Shown: positions 45,293 to 54,776, numbered from the stretch's first letter. The stretch is 64,000 bases of DNA from G965220305 sp965220305 (GCA_965220305.1 OZ244817.1:2046001-2110000); one strand, 5' to 3'. Notes: generated from the letters alone by a model not told the origin. Program-made: numbers and translations.

Positions 45293-46324
45293 CTACTGAG
45301 CCAGGTACTTCGGGGCCTTACTCGGAGTTATGGGATGTTTGGTTCTCCCCGAAGCATCAGCCCGCGGGTTTCCGGGTAGGGTGCCCGGACCAATCCGCAG
45401 CATCAGCCTGCGCCGCGGTACTGGCTGGGCCTGGGCCTCCGGGTCAGGCATCCCCTGATACCTCATCCGAGGCCTTGCGCCGGCATGTTTGGTTCGGGTC
45501 GCTGGGGACGGGTCCGGGGGTGCCCGCCCGGGTTCTGCGCCGGCAGGGGAGGGAGCTATCGGAGCGGTACTCTGAACCTGCTCTTCCAGCCGGTAACGCT
45601 GGCCCATCTCTTGCCTCATGCGAGCTGCCTGTGGGTCCGAAGAGAACTCTGGCCCTGGGGTGCCCGAGGCAGCAGAAGCCTGCGCGCCAGCCCCTTCTGG
45701 CGGCTCGGCGAACGCATCAGGGGCCGGTATAGAGGCTTCTGCCCCACCCGAAGGTTCCGGGGCGATGGGCAGACTGCTCACGGGAAATGCGCCCGGCTCC
45801 GGGTCATCATGGTTCCGGCTGAATCCCACGTTGGAGTAGGACCCGATGGGAGGCCGTTGCCCTCGCCGCACTCCCAGGACAAGGCCCAAGCTTATGCGAT
45901 CATTGTCGTCCGCAACTGTAAAGGGACGGGGAGAAGAGTTACGTATCTCATCCAGCTTGTCTAGGAACGCCTCGGCATCGTCCAGAGCCGAGCTGATAGC
46001 ATCGACGAGGCGACGATTCTCGTAGAAGTTCGTGTGCATGGAGTCCATGATGCTGGCATGGTTGGACAGGTCCGGGTCACCGAACTCCTTTCCAAGTTGG
46101 TCTGCAATTGCCAAGAGGGTGGCATGACCTTTGTGCTGCCAGCCTCTTTGAAGTGCGATGGCTTTCAGGGCGTGAGCTGCGGCTCCCCAGGTTTTCTCAG
46201 AGGCTTGTAGCCGCCGCCCGGCCTCCAATTCACGCTTTGCCAGGGGGATGAACCTTCGGCTCATATACACATGTTCTTCGATGCTCGCCTCGCCAGGCTC
46301 GGGAAGTGGCGGCAAGGTTGTCAT
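45293..46324 (-). CDS. HEPN-like (PaREP1-type) protein with long disordered tail
   Basis: 343 residues from ATG 46324 (AGGATT upstream). The N-terminal ~130 residues are helical: YMSRRFIPLAKRELEAGRRL, EKTWGAAAHALKAIALQRGW and LVDAISSALDDAEAFLDKLD, matching PaREP1/HEPN-type folds that often accompany nucleotidyltransferases or act as RNases. The last ~200 residues are Pro/Ala/Ser-rich and look disordered, which is unusual for the family. The C-terminus may be extended by readthrough. No partner gene is adjacent. Confidence 0.65.
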   Translation of the reverse strand: MTTLPPLPEPGEASIEEHVYMSRRFIPLAKRELEAGRRLQASEKTWGAAAHALKAIALQRGWQHKGHATLLAIADQLGKEFGDPDLSNHASIMDSMHTNFYENRRLVDAISSALDDAEAFLDKLDEIRNSSPRPFTVADDNDRISLGLVLGVRRGQRPPIGSYSNVGFSRNHDDPEPGAFPVSSLPIAPEPSGGAEASIPAPDAFAEPPEGAGAQASAASGTPGPEFSSDPQAARMRQEMGQRYRLEEQVQSTAPIAPSPAGAEPGRAPPDPSPATRTKHAGARPRMRYQGMPDPEAQAQPVPRRRLMLRIGPGTLPGNPRADASGRTKHPITPSKAPKYLAQ

Positions 46325-46423
46325 GGCAATCCTCCCTTGATGGCAATAGAATTATACAACATCATCGGACCGGCATCAGGAGGTTTGTTGCGCTCGCTGC
46401 CAGCGTGAGGCTTAACTTGCCTG

Positions 46424-46440
46424 AATGTCCACAGGCCCTA
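46424..46440 (-). repeat. Lone MITE-D-type end
   Basis: AATGTCCACAGGCCCTA, identical to the right end of the 16920-17327 element. It abuts MITE-A3, sharing the TA, and no partner end is seen nearby. Confidence 0.6.
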
Positions 46441-46589
46441 AACTAAAGCCAAGGTGAAATGTACATGTCGCCAGACGGCACTGTCGGTGCCTACCCAGTT
46501 GGGGCCTGAAGGTGATATGAGGAACCGTGGATTCTTTTCGGTCGTCGTCAAGACCACCGAAATGCACATCCCACCTTGGTATTGGTTTA
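46439..46589. mobile_element. MITE-A, copy 3 (151 bp)
   Basis: TAAACTAAAGCCAAGGTG and the inverted CACCTTGGTATTGGTTTA, TA at both edges. It lies between a MITE-D-type end and IS630 copy B. As with the other two copies, deleting it restores CTAG. Confidence 0.85.
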
Positions 46590-46590
46590 G

Positions 46591-47808
46591 TACTCGGTCA
46601 ATCTTGGTTTTGAGGGTGGCAGCGGTGATTGACTGGTAGTGCTAATCTTTGGGTAATTGGTGTTGCTGTGAGGTGGTGGTGTGGTCAGGGAGAAATTTGC
46701 GGTCCGGCTGACGCCGGAGGAGCGCAACCAACTGGAGCATATGGTCCGGGCGGGGAAGAGTTCAGCTAGGGTTACGACCCGGGCCCGCATCCTGCTCAAG
46801 ACCGACGAGGGCTGGCCAGCGCCCAAGGTGGCCCAAGCTCTGGATGTGGCCGAGGGCACGGTGTTCCGCATCAAGCGGCGCTTCGCCGAGGACGGGTTGG
46901 ACGGGGCGCTCAGGGACCGGACCCAGCCCCACCGGTACCGCAAGCTGGACGACCGGGGCGAAGCCCATCTCATCGCCCTGGCCTGCAGCCCGGCCCCCGA
47001 GGGCCACGACCACTGGAATCTGCCCCTGCTGGCGGACCGGATGGTGGAGTTGGGAGTGGTCGAGTCCCTGTCCCACGAGACGGTGCGCCTGCACCTGAAA
47101 AAAACGCCCTCAAACCGTGGCAGAAGAAGCAGTGGTGCATTCCCAAGGTGAGCGCCGACTTCGTGGCCAACATGGAGGATGTCCTGGATTTGTACGCCGA
47201 ACCCTTTGACCCCCAAAGGCCGGTGGTCTGCTTCGACGAGACATCCACCCAGTTGCTGGCCGACGCCCGGCCGCCCCTTCCGGTGGAGCCTGGACAACCC
47301 AGGAGGGAGAATTACGAGTACCGGCGGGAGGGCACCCGCAACCTGTTCCTGGCCTGCGAGCCCCTGGCAGGCTGGCGGCACGTGGCGGTTACCCAGCGGC
47401 GCACCACCGAGGACTTCGCCCATCAGATGCGCTGGCTGGTGGATGAAGCGTACCCCCGGATACCCGTAATCCGGGTGGTTCTGGACAATTTGAACACCCA
47501 TCGCCAGGCGTCGCTGTACCAGACCTTTCCGGCGGGAGCGGCGCGGCGCATCGCCAGGAGACTGGAGTTTCACTACACCCCCAAGCATGGCAGCTGGCTG
47601 AATATGGCGGAGATCGAGTTCAGCATCTTCTCCCGCAGTTGCCTGAGGCAGCGTCTCCCGGACGAGGAATCCCTCTGCCGGGAGGTTCACGCCCTGGAAC
47701 TGGAGCGAAACGAAGCTCAAGCCCGCATCAACTGGCGCTTCAGCATCCAGGATGCCAGAACCAAACTCCACCGCCTCTATCCCCTCAATTCCTGACTTGA
47801 CCGAGTAA
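46591..47808 (+). mobile_element. IS630-family element, copy B
   Basis: TA plus CTCGGTCAA at the left and TTGACCGAG plus TA at the right. The transposase is closely related to that of copy A, but the terminal repeats differ, so these are two IS types. Confidence 0.85.
46681..47795 (+). CDS. IS630 transposase, two frames joined by a slippery A7
   Basis: ORF A (46681-47151, MVREKFAVRLTPEERNQLEH, then the helix-turn-helix part) and ORF B (47148-47795, VVCFDETSTQLLADARP, IRVVLDNLNTHRQASLY, SWLNMAEIEFSIFSR). They overlap at AAAAAAA (47098-47104). A -1 shift gives KKNALKPWQKKQWCIPKV. The DDE residues (D in CFDET, D in LDNLN, E in AEIEF) are intact. The element looks functional if frameshifting occurs. 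Confidence 0.86.
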
Positions 47809-47849
47809 CTAGTCCTTCGGGTTCCCTAAAGCTCCCTATCCTCCTAAAA

Positions 47850-48380
47850 GACTTCCTCTTCGACCGCCGTATCCAGGAATGTTCTCCCGCCACCATCCGG
47901 GACTACCGGGATGAGTTGGCCTCGTTCATCCGTTTCCTCGAGGACAACGACTGTACAGAGGCCGACCAAGTGGGACCGGTCCACTGCGGTCTTTCTTGGC
48001 CCATCTCCAAAACCTGGGCCGGGCCCAACCACCGTCAACCGGGCCTTCGGGAACGTCCGCGCGTTTTTCAACTGGGTGGTCTGCGAGGACTATCTGGCCG
48101 TCTCCCCCTGCGCCAAGATCAAGGTGCCCCAGGTGCCCCAGGTAATCAAGCCCCTGATCTCCCAGGAACAGTTCGAGCAGATTCTCTCACTGTGCCCAGC
48201 CAACACCTAACGGAGGTCAGACGCCGCGCGATGTACCTCTTCCTGCGTCACTCCGGTGTGCGCGTGGGCGAACTGGCGTCGCTCCGGTTGGACGACTTGG
48301 ATTGGGAGCGGCGAAGGGCCAAGGTGTATGGCAAAGGGGCCAAGGAGCGATTCGCCCCCTATGGTAAGGACGGGAGGTGA
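47850..48380 (+). pseudogene. Tyrosine recombinase, broken and 3'-truncated
   Basis: Three frames make up one integrase: a core-binding domain (FLFDRRIQECSPATIRDYRD), then NRAFGNVRAFFNWVVCEDYL and QVIKPLISQEQFEQIL, then MYLFLRHSGVRVGELASLRL with the catalytic Arg region, ending at GKGAKERFAPYGKD. The C-terminal His-x-x-Arg and Tyr are missing. Confidence 0.78.
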
Positions 48381-48477
48381 GTCTGCAATAAGGCCCTTGG
48401 TGGGAATCAAGTAGCAGACACACAACCGGCATTCCCTCCTTGTGGTGATACGTCGTGCGCCAGTTTTGACCGCTAGC

Positions 48478-48545
48478 AAGAATTCGCCGGAAATTGCGCC
48501 ACCAATGCAAAAGTGGTGCTGCGTACCGTGAAGTTGGAACCACTT
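48478..48545 (+). repeat. Direct repeat left of the VapBC module
   Basis: Contains AATTCGCCGGAAATTGC and CAAAAGTGGTGCTGCGTACC. A similar stretch at 49508-49580 (AATTCGAAAATTGC, CAAAAGTGGTACTGCGTAAC) lies in the same orientation right of the module. Confidence 0.6.
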
Positions 48546-48649
48546 TCTCCGGGTTTGACTTTCAGCAGGTGTTCTTGGTTTCCCGGTCTACTGTTTGGTC
48601 CAAGTGTGAGCATCTTGCCATCATTATTTATGAACACTATGATGCTGCA

Positions 48650-48910
48650 ATGAGAACTACACTGACACTGGATGATGACGTAGCAGACGCTCTCCGAGAG
48701 CGGGCCAAACTCCTAAACCTGCCTTTTAAACAAGTGGTGAACGACGCCCTGCGCCGGGGGTTGTCGCCCGAGGCAAAGAAGCCTTCGACCCCAGAATACC
48801 GGATCGTCCCTAATCGCAGCGCGTTCGCCCCAGGTATCGACCCATTGAAGCTGAACCAGATCAACGATCAGATTGAGGTCCAGGATTTCGGCGAGGCCGG
48901 CGCAAGGTGA
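48650..48910 (+). CDS. VapB-like antitoxin
   Basis: 86 residues from ATG 48650. MRTTLTLDDDVADALRERAK is the ribbon-helix-helix start of type II antitoxins. The middle PFKQVVNDALRRGLSPEAKK is helical and the C-terminus would wrap the toxin. It overlaps the toxin gene by four bases (GTGA), as usual in vapBC operons, and presumably binds its own promoter. The frame is intact. Confidence 0.85.
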   Translation: MRTTLTLDDDVADALRERAKLLNLPFKQVVNDALRRGLSPEAKKPSTPEYRIVPNRSAFAPGIDPLKLNQINDQIEVQDFGEAGAR

Positions 48911-49321
48911 TAATCCCGGACCTAAATCTACTGGTCTACGCCCACAACGATGGAGCCCCGTTTCACGACTCGGCCAAGCTCTGTTGGGAGGGACTGGTCA
49001 ACGGAGCAGAACGAGTCGGCGTCCCATGGATCGTGATAGCCGGTTTTGTGAGGTTGATGACTCATCCCAGGGTTCTAGCCCGCCCAGTTGACCCAGAGGA
49101 TGCGGTTGACCGCGTTCGCGAGTGGGTTCCAGTTCCCACACGTTATGCCGATCAATCCAGGGGCCGACCACCTCGTGCTTTTCCGGCGGAATGTACTTGC
49201 CGCGGGAGTTGGCGCCAATCTAGTGACAGACTCGCACATTGCCTCATTGGCGATGGAATATCAGGCCGAAGTCCATTCCAACGACACTGACTTTAGCCGT
49301 TTCCCCGGACTCCGCTGGTGA
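48907..49321 (+). pseudogene. VapC-like PIN toxin, one frameshift
   Basis: GTG 48907 gives MIIPDLNLLVYAHNDGAPFH with the first PIN Asp, then VPWIVIAGFVRLMTHPRV. The frame slips near 49128 in a GGG run, after which it reads FQFPHVMPINPGADHLVLFR and NLVTDSHIASLAMEYQAEVH with the last acidic residues (NDTDFSRFPGLRW). Deleting one G restores ~138 residues. PIN toxins cut RNA. If the extra G is real, only the antitoxin is functional. Confidence 0.82.
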
Positions 49322-49779
49322 AACCCCCTCTGAAAAAGGTGAGGTAATTTCGACCCGAAGACCCCTTCGTGATCGGATCGTAGACCGGCGCCGTGGGCTG
49401 ATGGGACCACGATAGTGGCAAAGGCTCCCGTCCCTGGAGGACGATAGGACACGGCCTCCATAGGGGTGCTCCGCAACACCCTGTACTTGATCAATCAGGC
49501 GGGGCCAATTCGAAAATTGCCCGGGTCACAGTTAAGGCGATAGTGCCGCCGCTAACTCAAAAGTGGTACTGCGTAACGTCAAGTCCGGCCCCACCACTTT
49601 GGGAAAAAACAAGAACCTTCGTGTTGCGGTTCGTTCTGGACCTATAGGAAGGCAATCGAGCCTATTATAAAAAGTGACGCCCTTAGAAGGTTGACTGAGT
49701 GCTAGGGCCGGGGTACTCTCGTCCAGTGAATGACTTGTCTGCTCTTGAGGGAAGGTCACTACCCCGGACAAAGAAGCAA
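49322..49779. other. Intergenic stretch with the second direct repeat
   Basis: Bases ~49508-49580 repeat the sequence left of the VapBC genes. Near 49610 lies an inverted copy of the GAAGGTTCTTG repeat seen at 18574 and 43346. No coding sequence is recognised. Confidence 0.5.
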
Positions 49780-50457
49780 TTATTGTTCGCCAGGCCATCC
49801 TACTTCGTTGAGCCACTCAGTGAACTTGTCAAAGGCATCAAGTATATTCTCCGTGGCCGCCCCCACTACATTCCACAGAAACACCGACAGGATGACTAAA
49901 CCAAGCACAGCCAGCACCCAAAGCCAACCGCTCTGCCGGCTTTGCTGAGTCGTCGTCCGCCTCTGAGCTCGTCGATAATCCCACGGCTTCATGCTGGCCG
50001 GATGTTTCCACAAGCCGAGGCGGCGGGACCGGGCCGCCTCCTCGCCGGCTGCGAAGCCCAGTCCCGGAGGGCCACCAAATGCACGGAACCAATAGGCATG
50101 GCCCTGCTCGACCATTATTCGGTTGATGGACCGGTACCGGTCTGCACTCGGAAAATACAGCAGCGCCACCAGGCGGTTGTAGCGGTCTACGTCCAGGACT
50201 TCCATCAGCAGCCCCTCGGTGTGCCGCTCCACGAGCTTCCGCAGTTCCCACTGCGCCTGCTGTCCGTAGGCTTGGTCCCGCTCCGGTGCATCGATGCCAA
50301 AGAGACGTACCGGGTACGTCCGCTCTCCTCTGTTGGGAGACAGAGCCACCCAGAGAGAGTCGCCGTCAGGGACAGATGTAACCCAGACCCAGGCAACCTT
50401 GTTGGTGAGCTGATAAGGAGGTATGGGATTCTGAGGACGGGTCATTTCGCTTTTCAC
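49780..50457 (-). CDS. Thermonuclease (SNase)-family protein with C-terminal membrane anchor
   Basis: 225 residues from GTG 50457 (or ATG 50445). SNase motifs: VTSVPDGDSLWVALS, YPVRLFGIDAPERDQAYGQQ with catalytic Arg/Asp/Glu-region residues, MEVLDVDRYNRLVALLYFPS and SRRLGLWKHPASMKPWDYRR. The order is normal, but instead of an N-terminal signal there is a C-terminal TM helix (WLWVLAVLGLVILSVFLWNV) and a short tail. It should cut nucleic acid at the membrane. The frame is intact, and its left neighbour is transposon debris. Confidence 0.87.
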   Translation of the reverse strand: MKSEMTRPQNPIPPYQLTNKVAWVWVTSVPDGDSLWVALSPNRGERTYPVRLFGIDAPERDQAYGQQAQWELRKLVERHTEGLLMEVLDVDRYNRLVALLYFPSADRYRSINRIMVEQGHAYWFRAFGGPPGLGFAAGEEAARSRRLGLWKHPASMKPWDYRRAQRRTTTQQSRQSGWLWVLAVLGLVILSVFLWNVVGAATENILDAFDKFTEWLNEVGWPGEQ

Positions 50458-50553
50458 CGGGGCGAACGGTATCTACCTCTATAGGACAATTCTACAGCTT
50501 GAATGAGCGCAAGTTCCCATTGAACCTGTCAGCAAAGATGCGAACCTAGGCTG

Positions 50554-51023
50554 TCAGGAACGAGAGGCTCGGATAAACTGGAGTAAGTCTTGATGCGGGT
50601 TAGGAAAAGGGCACAAGGATTCTGGCGGGGACCAAGTGTCGTCTGATGGGTCCACTATCTGACTGGAAATTACCGGAAAAGGGACGACGAGGTTGTTGTT
50701 TGACACTCCGGTGAATCCCCCGACCACCTGGACTCTTCCGTCGTCCAACAGCACGGCGGCATGTTCAAATATGGGCAGCGGAAGAGGCGTTGCAACGAAT
50801 TCGACCTCTGGTTCACGGTTGAACCTTCGAGGCCGAAAAGGTTGAGACTAGCCGACGCATCTGCCTCGAAACCCTGGTTGGTAGCAGTTGTTGTGTTTCC
50901 CGTCGAGCCCCCTAAGGCATCGTCCGGCGTCAGATGGGGGGTTAGTATCTGGTGCCGGTCGCAGGCCAATAGAAACCACACGAAAATCAAACAAAAGGCG
51001 TCAGCAAGCGTCAACCTATTCAA
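50554..51023 (-). pseudogene. Kelch-type lipoprotein fragment with frameshift
   Basis: Start at 51023: MNRLTLADAFCLIFVWFLLA with lipobox LLAC. After ~75 residues the frame slips near 50800 and the correct one gives EHAAVLLDDGRVQVVGGFTG, a Kelch-repeat blade, ending at SRS. Kelch proteins normally have five to seven blades and only one is present, so it is also shortened. Upstream (51031-51125, minus) a short frame YLAEFEHYLRVVVDPDGETI with a stop is the end of another unidentified gene. Confidence 0.6.
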
Positions 51024-51334
51024 GAGCTTTTAACCCTCTGAGCCGCAGGGCGCATTCTTGATGATAGTCTCACCATCCGGGTCGACCACCACTCTCAGGT
51101 AGTGCTCGAATTCAGCCAGGTACCCCCAATATTACGTCCGGCCGTCGGCTTGCACCTGGGAGTAGACGGGGTTCTCCACGACCGCTGTTGCTTGTTTCAG
51201 GGAGATGACCCGGTCCGTCATTCGCTAATTCAGGTAGGGCTGGCTGAATTGCATCGGCCTCCGGGTGTTGACCTTCCAGTCCTCCATTGTACAGGGAACC
51301 CCCCCTTGCCACTCCCAGCAAGAGGGTCCAACTT

Positions 51335-51353
51335 CAGGGCAATCGCGTCTTAA
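51335..51353 (+). repeat. Lone ISAs1-type terminal repeat
   Basis: CAGGGCAATCGCGTCTTAA, identical to the left end of the 44830-45054 element. Its orientation faces the ISAs1 right end at 54119-54137, 2.8 kb away. Confidence 0.6.
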
Positions 51354-51439
51354 ACTTTGCCCCTAATATCCATTTTGAAGATTGATGCGATGCCAGCCTA
51401 ACACGGATTTGTCGGTTCAGGATGGGTTGCCTTTCCATC

Positions 51440-51750
51440 GTGGCCCTTTCGGTGACGCCGGTAAATGACCGCCGGTGGCCTTCGGCGAGCGGGTGACGGT
51501 GGACGAGGGGCGAACCCTCCGAATAGAGGCGTCGAGACTTCTGGCAAACGACACCGACGGGGAAAACGACGCGCTGCAGGTGGTAGGGGTTGGCGGGGCC
51601 GCCAACGGAACGGTCTCGCTGGAAGGAGCGGCCATCGTATACCAACACGATGGCTCGGATACTACCAGTGACAGCTTCCAATACATCGTCAGCGACGGTA
51701 AAAACCCCCGGACCGGTACGGTGACGGGTCGCGGTTACCCCGAAGGATGA
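51440..51750 (+). pseudogene. Cadherin-like repeat of a surface protein, fragment
   Basis: VTPVND, one missing base, then VAFGERVTVDEGRTLRIEAS, RLLANDTDGENDALQVVGVG and DSFQYIVSDGKNPRTGTVTG. This is one cadherin-like/VCBS-type repeat as found in large secreted adhesins. Neither the start nor the other repeats are present. Confidence 0.65.
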
Positions 51751-51899
51751 ATTGCCTTGGTTGGTGATATTGGGGCTGCCGCTCGGGATAGGGTTGCTGG
51801 GCGCGGTGTTATGGCTGGCCTTCAGGGCTGGAAGGACCAGACAGGCTTAGCGCGTCCCGGCTTGGGTTTGCCAATGGCGCCCGAGGGGTTTCCCGGCGT

Positions 51900-52691
51900 C
51901 TACCGACCGCCGGCGGATCGGCCTCCGTCCACCATGTACACGCCGCCGGTGCAGAAACTGCTCTCGTCGCTGGCCAAGAATAGCATCAACCTGGCAACTT
52001 CTTCCGGGTTTCCATAGCGCCGTAGAGGAATCCGAGCCGCGGCGGACTGCTTCATCTGTTCAACGGTTATTCCCGCATCGTCCAGGGACGCCACCCGCAT
52101 CTCCTCGATGGAGCGCATCATCCGCGTCTCGATGGGCGCGGGATTGACGGTGTTGACCCGGATGCCCAGGGGAGCGCCCTCCATGGCGGCGGTGCGCATC
52201 AGGCCGATGACCGCGTGTTTGCTGGTGGTGTACGCCGACATATCCGGCCCTGCGCCGATTCCCGCGGTGGAAGAGGTGATGACGATGCTGCCGCCTCCCC
52301 GCTGGCGCATCACCGGCACCACGTACTTGATTCCCAGCCACACGCCCCGCACGTTGACCGCCATCACCCGGTCGAAGACATCGATGGGATAGTCCACAAT
52401 GGGCGCTAGGGACCCTTCGATGCCCGCGTTGGCCAGGTAGACGTCGATGCCGCCCCAACGGTCAACCGCCGCCTGGACGTAGCTCTGGGTCTGGTCGGGT
52501 TGTGTCACATCGGCCACCGCGTAGCTGGCCCGGTCTTCGCCGATGGACCCCACCACGTTCCGCAGCGTCCCCTCGTCCAGGTCTACCAACGCCACCCGCG
52601 CGCCTTCCTCGGCGAAGAGCCTCGCCGCAGCCTGGCCGATACCACCGGATGCGCCGGTTATCAGGGCCGTTTTTCCATCAAGACGGGCCAT
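51900..52691 (-). CDS. SDR family oxidoreductase (FabG-like)
   Basis: 263 residues from ATG 52691 (AAGGAGATGG upstream). TALITGASGGIGQAAARLFA is the cofactor motif, LANAGIEG the NAG motif, ITSSTAG the catalytic Ser region and YTTSKHAVIGL the YxxxK pair. The C-terminus GGVYMVDGGRSAGG is typical. It should be NAD-dependent, since an acidic residue follows the second strand (VALVDLDEG). The substrate is unknown. It is intact although surrounded by relics; nothing is recognised in 52692-53090. Confidence 0.92.
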   Translation of the reverse strand: MARLDGKTALITGASGGIGQAAARLFAEEGARVALVDLDEGTLRNVVGSIGEDRASYAVADVTQPDQTQSYVQAAVDRWGGIDVYLANAGIEGSLAPIVDYPIDVFDRVMAVNVRGVWLGIKYVVPVMRQRGGGSIVITSSTAGIGAGPDMSAYTTSKHAVIGLMRTAAMEGAPLGIRVNTVNPAPIETRMMRSIEEMRVASLDDAGITVEQMKQSAAARIPLRRYGNPEEVARLMLFLASDESSFCTGGVYMVDGGRSAGGR

Positions 52692-53374
52692 ATACCATCT
52701 CCTTCCACCGTACTTTTATCCATCCGCAGCAGTCCCTCCGGGTGCGTTGTCGCAGTCGCCTGTAACCCCTCTGCGGCAAGGGAGCCGAGGCGTACCAACA
52801 TAGTAGGCAACGGCGGGTGTGAAGTCAAAAGTAGGTTGTTGCGCCAGGGAATCGCATATAGGGCGGGCTGTGGGGTACTGTATTAAGAATTTTTGAGTTG
52901 GTAGTGGCGTTGCAAGGAAAGTCCGTCGAAAGCGATTGGATTACCGGCACGGTGCAAAGATTTCGATTCATGGCTTGCTTCGGCATATTGAGGCCCACAA
53001 TCGGTCCAGTGCCTTAAGCGATCAACCCCGTGCCTTGCCAAGGCATCGGTACATCTACCTACAGTTGATGAGCCCTTAGCTATCACAAGAACGTGGTAGG
53101 ATAGTTGAATAAGGGATTCCGTGTTTGAATCGTTGTGCCGAGGTTCGGTATCCCAGGGCCTGATGGGGTCTCCGGTTGTTGTAGAAGTGGAAGTAGGTCC
53201 CCAGCTCCTTCCTGGCTAGCAGCGCCAGCGTAGGCCTTCAGGTGGACCTCCTGTCCTTCACTGTGCGCCACAACCGTTCCACAAAGATGTTGTCTACCTA
53301 CCCTTGCCGTCTTGGCTGATTTTCACCCAGTGGTCCTGAAGCATCTGGGTGAACCCCTGGCTGATGAACTGGCT

Positions 53375-53403
53375 CCCCCCCCCCGAGTTCGCGGGGGCAG
53401 GCT
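53375..53403. repeat. Short palindromic insertion, copy P5
   Basis: On the minus strand, CAG then AGCCTGCCCCCGCGAACTCG and a run of Gs; on the plus strand it ends in GGCT before CTG. It is inserted inside the FNTDQ-GSQF motif of the IS3 transposase. Confidence 0.78.
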
Positions 53404-53481
53404 CTGGTCGGTATTGAATATCTCCGGACTGCCTTGCCCCAGCGCTTCCTTCAACGTGTCGACGCAGAAATCCGCCTCCAG

Positions 53482-53513
53482 AGCCTGCCCCCGACCACGA
53501 TCGGGGGGGGGGG
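53482..53513. repeat. Short palindromic insertion, copy P6
   Basis: CAG followed by AGCCTGCCCCCGACCACGAT and a G run, ~31 nt. It is inserted between the SNT and LEADF codons of the IS3 transposase, in the opposite orientation to P5 relative to the gene. Confidence 0.78.
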
Positions 53514-53769
53514 TGTTAGACAACCTCCAGGCCAGCACGTATCGGCTGTACCAGTCCATGATGGCTACCAAATAATGGAAGACTCCGACCGGCCCATGTA
53601 TCAGCAGGTGGACGAGGCCGCCGAGGTATGCTGTTGCGCCAAGTCGCTGGGGGTTTCGGTTATTTACATGCCCGCAGCACTACATATCCCATCCCACCGT
53701 CCGAATGCAGCCGATGCAAATGCGGCCTGATTGGCTCCCGATGCCCAGGGGTTGAAGCTTCCGTCCATC

Positions 53770-54137
53770 TCGGATCGGATGGGTGCAGGTTGGGCTGGAA
53801 GTTGGTGACGTCGAGCAATACAGGGTGCCTCCGACGCCGGTACCAGGTTGGGCAGCGCTCGGGGTACGCCGGCGGAGCGGCTGCTGGAGGTGGTGCGCAC
53901 GCACTGGAGCCAGGAGTGACCTTTGGGGAAGACCAATGCCGGGTGCGTAAAAGCCTGCCCCCGTGAAAACGGGGGACCACGCACCGCAGAACATGGCGAC
54001 GTTGCGTCAGGATTTCCCACCACCTGCTGAAGAGGGAGACCAGCCTGAAGGTGGACATCCAGGGGAAACGCCTCCAGGCCGGTTGGAGGGAGGACTACCT
54101 GCTGAAAGTCCTACGCAGTTAAAACGCGATTGCCCTG
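53770..54137 (+). pseudogene. ISAs1-family transposase, C-terminal relic with right terminal repeat
   Basis: Pieces in shifting frames: ERLLEVVRTHWSQE, VTFGEDQCRVRK, palindrome P7, DHAPQNMATLRQ and LLKRETSLKVDIQGKRLQAG followed by WREDYLLKVLRS and a stop. These are the standard C-terminal blocks of ISAs1. TTAAAACGCGATTGCCCTG follows directly as the terminal repeat. 53590-53770 is unassigned. Confidence 0.75.
53952..53975. repeat. Short palindromic insertion, copy P7
   Basis: AGCCTGCCCCCGTGAAAACGGGGG, preceded by AAA instead of CAG. It is inserted between the RVRK and DHAPQ codons of the ISAs1 transposase. Confidence 0.78.
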
Positions 54138-54222
54138 CGTAGCCGCCCCAAATTGACGCTGGGCATGGCCCGCGATATATAATGTTTGCGATTGACAATT
54201 GCCCCGCCAAGGGAGCGCTGCC

Positions 54223-54605
54223 ATGACATCTGATGACCAACGGGCAGTGACCGGGAAGAATCCGGGGCAGGTGGTCACGCTCACGGCGAGGCGGGCCACG
54301 ACCACGCTGGACACGAAGGCCACGACCATTCGGCCCACGCCCACCACGAGATGGAGCGTCGTAGCCACGAGGGCCACGGTCACGCCGACCAACCCCACGA
54401 CTACCGCGGCGCGAGCAAGCGCAGCCTGCTGATTGTCCTGGTCCTGATCGCCGGCCACATGGGGGTTGAAATAGCCGGCGGTATCCTTTCTGGAAGTCTG
54501 GGACTACTAGCCCACGCCACCCATATGCTCACCGACGCCGTTGCCATTGGCCTGGCGCTGTTCGCAATGTGGATTGCGGAACGTCCGGCAACCATCACGC
54601 GAACC
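54223..54605 (+). pseudogene. Cation diffusion facilitator (CDF) transporter, N-terminal part
   Basis: ATG 54223 gives MTSDDQRA, slips by one base near 54246, then reads a His-rich stretch (HAHGEAGHDHAGHEGHDHSA), SKRSLLIVLVLIAGHMGVEI and GSLGLLAHATHMLTDAVAIG. The His-rich N-terminus and the HxxxD metal-site helix (HMLTD) identify a CzcD-like Zn/Co exporter. After ERPATITRT, where helix III and the rest should follow, the frame passes into an IS5 fragment. Truncated, so not functional. Confidence 0.82.
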
Positions 54606-54776
54606 TTAAAACGGCGGCCAGGCAGCCCAGCCCTGGGCCGGAGCCGCGGCGGGTTCAGCACCAAGGTCCACGTGAGCGTGGATAGTCTGGGCAATCCCTT
54701 GCGCTTCATCCTGACCGGAGGACAACAGCACGGCATCACGCAAGCAGAAGGGCTGATAACCGGCTATGTATGCTGA
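54606..54776 (+). pseudogene. IS5-family transposase internal fragment
   Basis: In frame with the CDF part: RRPGSPALGRSRGGFSTKVH, VSVDSLGNPLRFILTGGQQH and ITQAEGLI, then a stop. RGGFSTKVH and the following Asp belong to the catalytic core of IS5 (IS1031/ISL2-like) enzymes. No element ends were found. Confidence 0.75.

Larger units (their letters stand above)
53100..53580 (-). pseudogene. IS3-family transposase (OrfB), C-terminal relic with two palindromes
   Basis: Minus strand: MVAIMDWYSRYVLAWRLSNT, then palindrome P6, LEADFCVDTLKEALGQGSPE, IFNTDQ, then palindrome P5, SQFISQGFTQMLQDHWVKIS, and degraded remains of YVDNIFVERLW and FYNNRRPHQALGYR. DWYSRYV and FNTDQGSQF carry the two Asp residues of the integrase core. 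There are several frameshifts. Confidence 0.82.
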
